NCBI GenBank assembly: GCA_018822845.1
Contig: JAHJJD010000070.1
Coordinates: 1-42,565 of the forward strand
DNA length: 42,565 nt
Direction of reading: 5' to 3'
Origin: Gammaproteobacteria bacterium
GTDB taxonomy: Bacteria; Pseudomonadota; Gammaproteobacteria; Thiotrichales; Thiotrichaceae
The notes below the pieces were generated by a model. It made no database searches. It was not told the origin of the DNA and saw only the letters and a list, made by a program, of their open reading frames with translations. Made by a program: the position numbers and the translations under genes. Numbering within the stretch: position 1 is the first letter of the stretch; each line of letters begins with the position of its first letter. Positions 15,342-24,227 of the stretch are shown one piece after another.

Positions 15342-17666
15342 TCAAATGAGTGCCAGCAATTTCAGGCCCCAGAAGAACACGAAACCTGCCAGCAAACCCG
15401 ACACCGTACCCTTGATGAAGACGCTCTGGGCACTCGCGCCGTATTTCACGACGCTCTGGTTGAGCTTGTCAATCTGCCGGTCGCGCTGGGCAATGATCTG
15501 GTCACGCTGGCGCAAGGCATCATCCCGGTTCTGCATTTGTTGCAGGTAGTCTTTCAGGTTGTTGTCCAGATGTTGGATATGCAGGGTCAGTTCCTGGATA
15601 CGTTCATCACGGCGGCGGATGTGGGCTTCCCGCGCCACAACGGCCTGATCCCGGTCATGAATGGCCTGGTCGCGGTTTTTGAGTTGCGTGTCACGCAACT
15701 GCAACTGGTTGTCACGCTCGGCAATCGTGCTGTCACGGGTGCGCAGTTCAGTATCACGCCCGGCAATGGTGCTGTCCCGCGTGGCAATCTGGCTGTCGCG
15801 TTCCTGTAGGGCTTCTTCCTTTTTCCGGATGTGCAGGTCACGCTGCTCAAGTTCGGCATCACGTTCGGCAATGGTGGCGTCGCGTTCCGACAGGGTTTCT
15901 TCGCGGGTAGTCAGGAATTCATCGCGATCCTGCACCGTCTGGTCACGCAACTGCAACTGCACGTCACGCTCGGCAATGCTCTGGTCACGCAGGTGCACTT
16001 CCAGTTGCAGGTTGTGTACCTGTTCATCGCGGAAAGCGATTTCCTTGTCACGCTGTTGCAGGCTTTTGTCGCGTTCGTGAATCTGGTCAGTCAGGGTTCC
16101 GATGGAGGAATCGCGTTGTTGCAGGCTCAGGTCACGTTCCTGCACGTTATTGTCACGCAAGCTGATTTGCAGGTCGCGTTCGCGGATGGTGTCATCACGT
16201 GCCTGGATAACGCCGTTGCGTTCGGTCAGCAGGGAATCGCGTTCATGGATAGTTTCATCACGCTCCTGCATCTGGCCGTTGAGCTGGGCAACGTGGGTAT
16301 CACGTTCCTTGATGCTATGGTCGCGTTCGCCGATGGTGACATCGCGGCTTTGCAACTGGCTGTCACGCAACTGAAGCTGCTTGTCGCGCTCGCGCAGTTG
16401 CAGATCCTGCCCGCTGATGCGGGTGTCGCGTTCGCGCAGGGAAATGTCACGATCCTTGATGCTGCGGTCGCGTTCAGTGAGGCGGGTATCGCGCTCTTCA
16501 ATCGACTGGTCGCGCAAGCCCAACCGCAGATCACGTTCACGCAGGTCTTCGTCAGCCTTGCTGATGCGCTCATCACGCATGGACAACTGGCGGTCACGTT
16601 CGCTTATCTGGACATCGCGTTCCTGTAAATGCCCTTCCAGATCGCGGATGGTTTGCAGGAAATCCAGCCCCTGCTGGTCACGGTTGCGGATGGCTTCTTC
16701 ACGGGCGCGCAGTTCGGAATCGCGTTCGGCAATGGTCTGGTCGCGCTCGGAAAGATGCCGGTCACGGTCTGACAGCGCGCCATCACGCTTTTCTATCTGC
16801 TGCTGCTGAACGCCAATGCGCTGGTCACGATCCTGTATCAGCGCTTCCTTTTCCGCCAGCAGCTTTTCACGGGCCTGAATCTGGTTGTCACGTTCATCCA
16901 GTTGCGCATCACGGTTTTGCAGGTGCCTGTTGGCCAGGCTGATATGCTCGTCACGCGCTGCCAACTGGCGGTCGCGTTCGGTAATCTGTGTATCCCGCTC
17001 GCCGAGATGTTTGTCACGTTCCTTGAGCATGCGCTCCTGCTCAAGGGTCTGGCGGATGCGCTCCTGCAACAGGGTTTCGCGCTCGACCAGTTGCTGGTCT
17101 TTCTTGGTAATGCTGTCATCGCGGCTTTGCAGCAGCTTGTCCTTGCTCTGGATAGCCTGGTCAATACGCAACAGGGAACGGTCTTTGTCTTCCATGCTAC
17201 GGTCGCGGCTCTGGATCTGGAGTTCCTTTTCCTGCAACAGCTTTTCGTAGTTGGTCAGGGTTTGTTCCATCCCCTTGATGCGGGCTTCGCGTTCGGCCAG
17301 TGTGGCATCACGCAGATGGATGAATTTGTCCTTGCTGGCCATGTGCTCATCACGCAAGCGCAACATGGCATCCTTCCCGGCAGTATCCTGGACAATCTGT
17401 GTCAGGGATTTTTCTTTGTCCGCCAGCATTCTGGCCAGCTCTTCGATGCTCTTGTCACGCTCATCAATGCGCGCATCGCGCACACGGATATGGCCATCCT
17501 TTTCCAGCAGCAGACCGGAAATTTCATGCAAACGCTGTTCACGTTCCCGCAACATGCGGTCGAGTCCATCCAACCCTGTTTTCAACGCCTGTTTGTCGTT
17601 AAATGTCAAATAGACATTCGAATCCAGTTTCTTGAAGATTTCGAGATCCTTTTCTTCCAGCTTCAT
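15342..17666 (-). CDS. Tail-anchored giant coiled-coil protein with RD-containing heptads
   Basis: A protein of 774 residues that I cannot assign to a named family. After a short start (MKLEEKDLEIFKKLDSNVYL) nearly the whole chain is a run of seven-residue units of the form RDxxIxE or RDxQLxx, for example ERDNQLQLRDTQLKNRD. The period holds for some 90 units, with Ile/Leu at a fixed position and Arg-Asp at another. It should form a very long, highly charged coiled coil. The end has one hydrophobic helix (GLLAGFVFFWGLKLLALI), so the rod would be anchored at the inner membrane by its C-terminus and face the cytoplasm. The start at 17666 is chosen because AGGA lies 8 bases upstream; an in-frame ATG at 17702 has none. 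A TATAAA at 17728-17723 could be its -10. It lies between comEC and lpxH on the same strand. Confidence 0.8.
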   Translation of the reverse strand: MKLEEKDLEIFKKLDSNVYLTFNDKQALKTGLDGLDRMLREREQRLHEISGLLLEKDGHIRVRDARIDERDKSIEELARMLADKEKSLTQIVQDTAGKDAMLRLRDEHMASKDKFIHLRDATLAEREARIKGMEQTLTNYEKLLQEKELQIQSRDRSMEDKDRSLLRIDQAIQSKDKLLQSRDDSITKKDQQLVERETLLQERIRQTLEQERMLKERDKHLGERDTQITERDRQLAARDEHISLANRHLQNRDAQLDERDNQIQAREKLLAEKEALIQDRDQRIGVQQQQIEKRDGALSDRDRHLSERDQTIAERDSELRAREEAIRNRDQQGLDFLQTIRDLEGHLQERDVQISERDRQLSMRDERISKADEDLRERDLRLGLRDQSIEERDTRLTERDRSIKDRDISLRERDTRISGQDLQLRERDKQLQLRDSQLQSRDVTIGERDHSIKERDTHVAQLNGQMQERDETIHERDSLLTERNGVIQARDDTIRERDLQISLRDNNVQERDLSLQQRDSSIGTLTDQIHERDKSLQQRDKEIAFRDEQVHNLQLEVHLRDQSIAERDVQLQLRDQTVQDRDEFLTTREETLSERDATIAERDAELEQRDLHIRKKEEALQERDSQIATRDSTIAGRDTELRTRDSTIAERDNQLQLRDTQLKNRDQAIHDRDQAVVAREAHIRRRDERIQELTLHIQHLDNNLKDYLQQMQNRDDALRQRDQIIAQRDRQIDKLNQSVVKYGASAQSVFIKGTVSGLLAGFVFFWGLKLLALI

Positions 17667-17765
17667 GGTTGATCCTGCGGTTTGTTCTGTTTTTCCCGGC
17701 ATAAGGGTACGATCTAAAGGGTTTTATAGGATTCTGGCATAAATGACACTATTTCGCCACGTAAC

Positions 17766-17779
17766 ATTGCACCTGCAAT
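17766..17779. promoter_or_regulatory. 14-bp palindrome upstream of the RD-heptad gene
   Basis: ATTGCA-CC-TGCAAT forms a perfect dyad directly after the comEC stop and about 38 bases upstream of the TATAAA (17728-17723) that may serve the RD-heptad gene. Its size and symmetry suggest a regulator-binding site. No regulator can be named. Confidence 0.3.
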
Positions 17780-20074
17780 TCACCAGAAATGGCTGTTTTC
17801 CTCGCGCCATTTACGTACCCGGAAATGGCCTGCATCCGCCGGGAAATCCAGCCGTAATTCGCCGCTATCTACTGTGCCCAGCAAATTTATTTCATGCTGT
17901 TCGTAACGCTTTGTTACCGAAGGATGCGGATGATGGAAACGGTTCCGGTACCCGCTGGTGACAATACCCAACTCAGGCTGTACTGCATTGATGAAAGCAG
18001 GGCTGGATGAAGTCTTGCTACCATGATGCGGCACCAGCAATACTTCTGATTCTAGCTGCTGTTGCTGCTTTAGCAGGAAATATTCTGCCGTGCGCTCAAT
18101 ATCGGCGGCCAGCAACACACTGTGGTGGGCATTGGCGACCCGCAATACGCAGGAACGGTTGTTCCTTTGCCCATCCCCGAAATCAGCGGCAGGATGCAAT
18201 ACCTGAAACTCCACCCCATCCCACCACCAGTGTTGCCCACGCCTGCACAGCACTGGCTGGTAACTGGCAAGCATATCCGCTGCTCCCGCCCACACATCCC
18301 CCGTCGGCATTTCCGCCAGCAAACTCTGCGCCCCACCGCTATGATCATTATCCGCGTGGGAAACCATCAGCCGATCAATCTTAGCGATTCCCTGCCCCCG
18401 CAACCACGGCAGCAACACCAGCTCGCCAGCATCGAAACTGTCTGACACCCGTGGCCCGGTATCAAACACCAGCACATGGCCAGCCGTTTGCACCACGCTT
18501 GCCAGCCCCTGCCCCACATCCAGCACACTGAAGCGGAATGCGCCCGGCTCTGGTGCTGCTGGCTGATAAAACACCATGGGCAACATCAATACCGCCCCCA
18601 GCCAACGTCCCGGCAACCCCTTGGGCAGCCATAACAGGATGAAACCGGTAACACCCAACAGCAGCCACACCACAGGAATCAGCGGCAAATACACCGACGC
18701 CACGGAAAAATCCGCCAGCCACCCCAACACCACCATCATCCAGTCCAGCAAAGCGGCGGCAAGCTGCCACAAACCACCCGCCAGCCACGGCATGAACCCG
18801 GCAAACAACACCCCCAGCAACACCAGCGGCACAACCAGCAGGGTAACAAACGGAATCGCCAACAGATTGGCCAGCGGCGAAACCAGCGATGCACTGCCAA
18901 AAAAGCCCGCTGTCAATGGCAACATCCCCACCGACAGCGCAAGCTGAACCCACAGGAAAGCCGCTTTCCCTGCCCTGCGCCTGCGCCCGGCCAGAAACGC
19001 CAGCAAACCGACCGCCGCAAACGACAGCCAGAAACCCGCAGACAAGGGAGCCAGCGGATCAAGCAGCAACACCAGCAGCAGTGCCAGCGCAAACGTCACA
19101 CTGAAAGGAATCTGCCGCCGCCACAGCAAGCCCGCCAGCAGCACCAGCACCATCACCAGCGCCCGCTGGGTCGGTATGCTGAACCCCGCCAGCAAGGCGT
19201 ACAAACAAGCCAGCACCGCACCAGCGACGCCACCCGCAATCCGCACCGGCATCCGCAAGTACAGCCCCGGAAACATCCGCCACAACAGCCACACTGGCAG
19301 GAAGCCAAAACCCGCCACCAGCCCGATATGCAAACCGGAAATCGCCAGCAGATGGCTGGTTCCCGTCCTGCGCAACACATCCCACTGTTGCGGGGAAATA
19401 TCCGCACGGTAAGCCACCGCCAACCCCTGCACCAATGCCGCCGCAGGCGTATCGCCCAACGCCTGCCGAATAGCATCGCGCAACGACTGGCGTACATTGT
19501 CCGGGTGGAATGCAGCTACGGCTTCCAGCCGCAGGTTTTCTGCCGATTCGCGCACATAACCGGTTCCGCCAATTCGCTGGGCAAACAGCCACTGCTCGTA
19601 ATCGAAACCGCCTGGATTGGCAAACCCGTGCGGACGCTTGCCCCGCACCAGTAATTGCCAGCGTTCCCCCGCGCGGATTTCCGGCAGATCATCTGCATAC
19701 CAGGCCACCCGCAAGCGCCCCTGATAAGCGTCGCCATCAGCATCCAGCAGAAAGCGCAAACCGCCATCTGTCAGTTCCGGCACATCGGCGATCACACCTG
19801 CCAACAACAGGTCCTGGCCTTCCTGTGCTTCCGGCAACCAGCTTGCCTGTATCTGCATGGCCGCCAGCACGGCATAGAGAACCCCTGCCCCGATGCCTGC
19901 CACAAGCAATGGCAAACCTGCCCAAAGGGTTGCTTTTCGCCTGAACAACCAGCCAGCCATCGCCATCAGCAGACAAGTAAAACCAACACCTGCCAGCCAG
20001 ACAACAGAAGGCAAAACCGGCATTAGCAAAAGAATTGACACACCCAGAAAAAAGCTGGCCGAAAAGGTGCGCAT
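17780..20074 (-). CDS. DNA internalization channel protein ComEC/Rec2
   Basis: A protein of 764 residues. N-terminal membrane helices are followed by an OB-like periplasmic domain (ELTDGGLRFLLDADGDAYQG and RLRVAWYADDL). Next is the Competence multi-helix channel (TGTSHLLAISGLHIGLVAGF, FSIPTQRALVMVLVLL, LLLLDPLAPLSAGFWLSFAA) and a C-terminal metallo-beta-lactamase-like domain (FSVLDVGQGLASVVQTAGHV, then DTGP, and SHADNDHSGG). ComEC carries single-stranded DNA across the inner membrane during natural transformation, and the C-terminal domain is proposed to degrade the second strand. The HxDxDH-type metal motif is intact. It is divergent from the DUF2062 gene by 53 bases, and is followed on the same strand by the RD-heptad gene. 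Confidence 0.93.
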   Translation of the reverse strand: MRTFSASFFLGVSILLLMPVLPSVVWLAGVGFTCLLMAMAGWLFRRKATLWAGLPLLVAGIGAGVLYAVLAAMQIQASWLPEAQEGQDLLLAGVIADVPELTDGGLRFLLDADGDAYQGRLRVAWYADDLPEIRAGERWQLLVRGKRPHGFANPGGFDYEQWLFAQRIGGTGYVRESAENLRLEAVAAFHPDNVRQSLRDAIRQALGDTPAAALVQGLAVAYRADISPQQWDVLRRTGTSHLLAISGLHIGLVAGFGFLPVWLLWRMFPGLYLRMPVRIAGGVAGAVLACLYALLAGFSIPTQRALVMVLVLLAGLLWRRQIPFSVTFALALLLVLLLDPLAPLSAGFWLSFAAVGLLAFLAGRRRRAGKAAFLWVQLALSVGMLPLTAGFFGSASLVSPLANLLAIPFVTLLVVPLVLLGVLFAGFMPWLAGGLWQLAAALLDWMMVVLGWLADFSVASVYLPLIPVVWLLLGVTGFILLWLPKGLPGRWLGAVLMLPMVFYQPAAPEPGAFRFSVLDVGQGLASVVQTAGHVLVFDTGPRVSDSFDAGELVLLPWLRGQGIAKIDRLMVSHADNDHSGGAQSLLAEMPTGDVWAGAADMLASYQPVLCRRGQHWWWDGVEFQVLHPAADFGDGQRNNRSCVLRVANAHHSVLLAADIERTAEYFLLKQQQQLESEVLLVPHHGSKTSSSPAFINAVQPELGIVTSGYRNRFHHPHPSVTKRYEQHEINLLGTVDSGELRLDFPADAGHFRVRKWREENSHFW

Positions 20075-20127
20075 CAGCAGAAAACCATGGATAATGCAGA
20101 ACTTCCGACTAACGCCGCACTGGATTC

Positions 20128-20658
20128 ATGCCGAAAAAGTTTCTGCGCAGGTTGTCGCCCAACCCTGACAAACTGAAAGAGCACAAACATCTTCAATTCC
20201 TTGGGGATACGCTGCATTTGCCCCACCTATGGCACCTGAACCGGCGCAATGTGGCAGCTGCGTTTGCGATTGGCTTGTTCTGCATGTGGATTCCGATACC
20301 TTTCCAGTCGATTATTGCGGCAATGCTGGCGGTGTTTTTCCGCGCCAATCTGCCGTTATCGGTTACGCTGGTATTCGTCACCAACCCGATTACCATGCCG
20401 CCCATGCTTTATTTTGCCTATGAACTGGGGGCAGCCATCGTCGGGCATCCACCCGCCGGTTTCAATTTTGAGTTGAGCCTGGAATGGCTGCAACACGGCT
20501 TCCTGCTCATCTGGAAACCCTTCCTGCTGGGTATTTCCCTGATGGCGGTGCTGTCTTCCCTGCTAGGCTATTATGGCATCCACTGGCTGTGGCGCCTGCA
20601 TATCCTGCAACACCTGAAAGAACGCCGCGCCCGGAAAAACAAGCAGAACAAACAATAA
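20128..20658 (+). CDS. DUF2062 domain membrane protein
   Basis: A protein of 176 residues with the DUF2062 pattern: FAIGLFCMWIPIPFQSIIAA, FFRANLPLSVTLVFVTNPIT, PMLYFAYELG, and a last membrane helix (FLLGISLMAVLSSLLGYYGI), then a basic tail (KERRARKNKQNKQ). The function is unknown. In gammaproteobacteria it is often beside comEC and lol genes, as here. It ends 6 bases before the convergent lolD stop. Confidence 0.88.
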   Translation: MPKKFLRRLSPNPDKLKEHKHLQFLGDTLHLPHLWHLNRRNVAAAFAIGLFCMWIPIPFQSIIAAMLAVFFRANLPLSVTLVFVTNPITMPPMLYFAYELGAAIVGHPPAGFNFELSLEWLQHGFLLIWKPFLLGISLMAVLSSLLGYYGIHWLWRLHILQHLKERRARKNKQNKQ

Positions 20659-20663
20659 TCCGC

Positions 20664-21344
20664 TTACGGCTTGCCCAATACGCCGTTGTGCAGACGGTAA
20701 ACCGTATCCATCCTGCTGGCCAGTTGCAGGTCATGCGTCACCACCACGAATGCCGTTTTCAGCGCATCATTCAAACCCTGCATCAGGTTGAAAACATTTT
20801 CCGCCGTCTGCTGGTCAAGGTTGCCGGTCGGCTCGTCCGCCAGTACGGCTCTGGGGCGCGTCACCAGCGCACGGGCAATTGCGGCGCGCTGGCGTTCACC
20901 GCCGGAAAGTTGCGCCGGTTTGTGTTCCACCCGGTCTTTCAGGCCCACCTTGTCCAGAATGTCAGCCGCCTGTTCGCGCGCCTCCGACACCTTTACGCCA
21001 CGAATCAACAGCGGCATGGCAACATTTTCCAGCGCAGTGAATTCCGGCAGCAGATGGTGGAACTGGTAGATGAAACCCAGCGAGTGGTTGCGCAACAAAC
21101 CACGGTCATTGTCGGAAAGCTGATCCATGCGCTTGCCCATCACTTCCACATGCCCGGTAGTAGGCAAATCCAGTCCACCCATGAGGTGCAGCAAGGTGCT
21201 CTTGCCACTGCCGGAACTGCCGAGAATGGCGATTTTCTCGCCCGCATTCACCTGCAAATCGACGCCGCGCAGCACTTCCACATCCAGACGGCCTTCCTGA
21301 AAGCGCTTGCCCAGTTGTTGGCAGGAAATAATCACATTACTCAT
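20664..21344 (-). CDS. lolD: Lipoprotein-releasing ABC transporter ATP-binding protein LolD
   Basis: A protein of 226 residues. It has Walker [10 protein letters not shown], a LolD-type segment [19 protein letters not shown]-loop [20 protein letters not shown], signature LSGGERQR, Walker [14 protein letters not shown] and switch His [10 protein letters not shown]. It drives extraction of outer-membrane lipoproteins from the inner membrane to LolA. The frame extends 12 codons upstream, but the true start is 21344: this MSN start overlaps the preceding LolC/E stop by 8 bases and matches the family. Confidence 0.94.
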   Translation of the reverse strand: MSNVIISCQQLGKRFQEGRLDVEVLRGVDLQVNAGEKIAILGSSGSGKSTLLHLMGGLDLPTTGHVEVMGKRMDQLSDNDRGLLRNHSLGFIYQFHHLLPEFTALENVAMPLLIRGVKVSEAREQAADILDKVGLKDRVEHKPAQLSGGERQRAAIARALVTRPRAVLADEPTGNLDQQTAENVFNLMQGLNDALKTAFVVVTHDLQLASRMDTVYRLHNGVLGKP

Positions 21345-22602
21345 AACGCAGAGCCTCGGCAGGTTGGACTTTGGATGCACGCCAGGCGGGGTAAAGCGTC
21401 GCCAGCATGGACATCAGCAGGGAACAGAATGCGATCAGGATCACATCGCTGACCTCGACCCGCGATTCCAGCTCGCTGATGAAATACACATCCGAATTGA
21501 TGAAATGGGTATCGAACATCCGCTCCAGCAGCGGCACGATCACATCCAGATTGGTTGCCAGCAACACGCCCAGCGCCACTCCGGCCAGCGTACCGATTAC
21601 CCCGATCAGGGTTCCCTGCACCATGAAAATCTTCATGATACGCCCGGATGACAGGCCCAGCGTGCGCATAATGGCAATATCGCCCTCCTTGTCCGTCACC
21701 ACCATCACCAGTGTTGACACCAGATTGAAGGCCGCCACCGCAATGATCAGCAGCAGGATGATGAACATCACCGATTTCTGCATCTGGATGGCCTTGAAGA
21801 AATTCTCGTTCTGCCGCGTCCAGTCGCTGACCCACAAATCAGGCATTTCCAGTGACAAACGCTGAAGGATTTCCTGCCCTACCCTGGGAGCCTGATACAA
21901 ATCACCCAGTTTCAGGCGCAAGCCGGTAATGCGCTCACCCATCTGGAAGGATTCCGCAGCATCCTGCAAGTTGACGTAGGCAAATGCGGAATCGTAATTC
22001 TGCATATCCACCCGGAAAATGGCCGCAATGGTGAAGCGTTGCAGGGTCGGCAACTCACCGTTTTCCAGCGCTCCTTCCGACGGGCTGATCAGCATCAGGG
22101 AATCGCCCATGCCGACCTTCAATTCTTTCGCCAGCGTCACCCCAATGGCAATGTTGAAACTGCCCGGCGTGAGTTTTTTCATGTCCCCTTGCGTCACATG
22201 CTCGAAGACTGAGCCGATGCGGCTTTCCATCTCCGGCACGATGCCTTGCAACAATACGCCGCGCGCCTCATCACCCTGATTGAGCATGATAGGCTTTTCA
22301 ATGAAAGGCGAAATGGCGCGGACATGGGGGAAACCCGACAGTTTTTCACTCAAGCCTTGCCAGTTATCCACATCCATATCGTTTTCCGACACAGTGACGT
22401 GCGCCAGCATGCCCAGAATACGGTCACGCATGGCCTGCTCGAAACCGTTCATCACCGACAACACCGTAATCAGCACCAATACGCCAATGGCGATGCCAAT
22501 CATCGAAGCCAGCGAAATGAAGGAAATGAAATGCTTCTGCCGCCGCGAGCGGGTATAACGCAGCCCGACGAACAGCTCCAGCGGGTGGAACATCTTACTC
22601 AT
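21337..22602 (-). CDS. Lipoprotein-releasing ABC permease, LolC/LolE family (second copy)
   Basis: A protein of 421 residues from the ATG at 22602 ([20 protein letters not shown]). Four membrane helices in MacB/FtsX-like topology: one near the N-terminus ([20 protein letters not shown]), a large periplasmic domain (about 50-270), and three near the C-terminus. It ends in the family sequence [19 protein letters not shown]. It forms the inner-membrane LolCDE complex with its paralogue and LolD. The hook region ([13 protein letters not shown]) differs from that of the first copy, so the two probably divide LolA and lipoprotein contacts. Which one equals E. coli LolC or LolE I leave open. The upstream 30 in-frame codons lie inside the previous gene and are not used. 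Confidence 0.9.
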   Translation of the reverse strand: MSKMFHPLELFVGLRYTRSRRQKHFISFISLASMIGIAIGVLVLITVLSVMNGFEQAMRDRILGMLAHVTVSENDMDVDNWQGLSEKLSGFPHVRAISPFIEKPIMLNQGDEARGVLLQGIVPEMESRIGSVFEHVTQGDMKKLTPGSFNIAIGVTLAKELKVGMGDSLMLISPSEGALENGELPTLQRFTIAAIFRVDMQNYDSAFAYVNLQDAAESFQMGERITGLRLKLGDLYQAPRVGQEILQRLSLEMPDLWVSDWTRQNENFFKAIQMQKSVMFIILLLIIAVAAFNLVSTLVMVVTDKEGDIAIMRTLGLSSGRIMKIFMVQGTLIGVIGTLAGVALGVLLATNLDVIVPLLERMFDTHFINSDVYFISELESRVEVSDVILIAFCSLLMSMLATLYPAWRASKVQPAEALRYE

Positions 22603-23842
22603 AGCGTAACGACTCCGCAGGCTGGATTTGTGCCGCACGCCGTGCAGGCAAAATGGTTGCCAGCACCGAAGCAACGATGGACGCGATACCAATCAGGATC
22701 ACGTCATCCCAATGCATGTCTGACGGAATGGCGCTGATGTAGAACACATCCTCGGGGAAAATCTTGCGCCCGATGACCGCCTCGATCACTGGCACCACCG
22801 TATCCACATTCTGCGCCAGCAACACACCCAGGGTCACACCCACGATGGTGCCAAACACGCCGATGATACTGCCCTGGATCATGAACACGCGCATGATGCG
22901 CTGCCCCGACATGCCGAAAGTACGCAGGATGGCAATATCCGCTTCCTTGTCATTCACCGCCATCATCAACGATGCCACCAGATTGAACAGCGCCACCCCG
23001 ACCACCAGGAACAGGATCAGCGACATGGCAATCTTCTCGGTCTTGACTGCGCGGAAGAAACTGCCGTGTTCCTCACTCCAGTCGGTCACCTTGTATTCAT
23101 TGCCCAGTTGCTGCTGCAAATCATGCCCCACCGATTGCGCGGCAAACAGATCATCCAGCTTCAGGCGCACACCACTGACATCCTCACCCAGCCGGAACAA
23201 GCGCGCAGCATCGCCCAGCTCGATGAACGAGGTCATGCCATCGTATTCCTGCAAACCCACCTGACTGATGCCCACCACGGTGAAACGGCGCACGCGCGGC
23301 AGGATTCCGGCAGGCGTCACCTGCACCTGCGGCACAATCACCGTCACCTTGTCGCCGGGGAATACGCCCAGCGCGGTAGCCACTTCCACCCCGAGGATAA
23401 TGCCGTACTCACGTGGCTTGAGATTGTTGAAACTGCCATCCAGCATCTTGAAATTCACTTCGCTGACCTGACTCTGGTAAGCCGGGTCGATGCCCTGCAA
23501 CAGCACGCCACGAATCTGCTCGCCATTCACCAGCATGACCTGCTTCTGCACGTAAGGAGCCGCGCCAATCACATGGTCGACGCCCTTTAGTCGCCTGAGC
23601 TGATCCTCCCAACCGGAGAGCTGCCCATTCGTCCCTGAAACAGTGACATGCGCAACCACCCCCAGTATTCTGCTCCTGAGTTCCTTTTCAAACCCGTTCA
23701 TGATCGACAGCACAGTGATCAGCACCATGACTCCCAGCATGATGCCCAGCATCGAGGCAAACGAGATGAACGAGATGAAACGGTTACGCCGCCGTGAATG
23801 CGTATAGCGCTGACCGATGAATAATTCGAGTGGTGTAAACAT
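22595..23842 (-). CDS. Lipoprotein-releasing ABC permease, LolC/LolE family (first copy)
   Basis: A protein of 415 residues, the first gene of the lol operon (MFTPLELFIGQRYTHSRRRN). It has the same fold and length as the next gene: a first helix (SFASMLGIMLGVMVLITVLS), a periplasmic domain, three C-terminal helices, and the ending [17 protein letters not shown]. Its periplasmic hook reads VTPAGILPRVRRF, which resembles the LolA-recruiting hook of LolC more than the second copy does. Call it LolC-like with moderate confidence. It overlaps the next gene by 8 bases. Confidence 0.9.
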   Translation of the reverse strand: MFTPLELFIGQRYTHSRRRNRFISFISFASMLGIMLGVMVLITVLSIMNGFEKELRSRILGVVAHVTVSGTNGQLSGWEDQLRRLKGVDHVIGAAPYVQKQVMLVNGEQIRGVLLQGIDPAYQSQVSEVNFKMLDGSFNNLKPREYGIILGVEVATALGVFPGDKVTVIVPQVQVTPAGILPRVRRFTVVGISQVGLQEYDGMTSFIELGDAARLFRLGEDVSGVRLKLDDLFAAQSVGHDLQQQLGNEYKVTDWSEEHGSFFRAVKTEKIAMSLILFLVVGVALFNLVASLMMAVNDKEADIAILRTFGMSGQRIMRVFMIQGSIIGVFGTIVGVTLGVLLAQNVDTVVPVIEAVIGRKIFPEDVFYISAIPSDMHWDDVILIGIASIVASVLATILPARRAAQIQPAESLRYE

Positions 23843-23930
23843 GGCTGGCGATTGTACCGTGCTGGATTCAAAAACACAGCATTAACTGATGAGTGTCGAT
23901 TAATTAAAAAGAACGAACAGGAGATAAGAC

Positions 23931-24182
23931 ATGCGTCTGTCCAAATGGTTTGCCAGCCTGCTGCTCTGCGTGCCTTTCATCGCAACTTCCGCCTTTGCCG
24001 ACTACCCCACGCGCGGCATGAAAATGAGCACCGTCAAGGCCCAGTATGGCGAGCCACAATCCGTGCGCCAGTCGGCTGGCAAGGTCAAAAAGCAGTGGCC
24101 ACGCATTACTGTGTGGAATTACGGCAGCTTTTCGGTGTATTTCGAACGGAAGACTGTGCTGCATACCGTGGTGCGCAAGTAA
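23931..24182 (+). CDS. Small secreted protein of unknown function
   Basis: A protein of 83 residues with a signal peptide (MRLSKWFASLLLCVPFIATS then AFA, cleavage before DYPTRG) and a strong Shine-Dalgarno (AGGAGAT). The mature part, about 60 residues, has GMKMSTVKAQYGEPQSVRQS and WPRITVWNYGSFSVYFERKT. This MxxVxxxYGxP pattern recalls the BamE/SmpA-like small periplasmic fold, but there is no lipobox. The function is unknown. It precedes aguA by 45 bases and is divergent from the lol operon by 88 bases. Confidence 0.75.
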   Translation: MRLSKWFASLLLCVPFIATSAFADYPTRGMKMSTVKAQYGEPQSVRQSAGKVKKQWPRITVWNYGSFSVYFERKTVLHTVVRK

Positions 24183-24227
24183 ACGGCATTGGCTATAATC
24201 GCCGCTTTTAATCCAGTGGCGAATACG

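Noticed and set aside
15831-16628. Plus-strand frames (up to 265 codons) opposite the RD-heptad gene
   Set aside because: They are repetitive antisense products of the heptad coding pattern, with no independent start or domain.
15342-17666. A tandem DNA repeat or CRISPR-like array with 21-base period
   Set aside because: The period comes from protein heptads with changing codons. There are no constant repeats with unique spacers, and one long frame explains it all.
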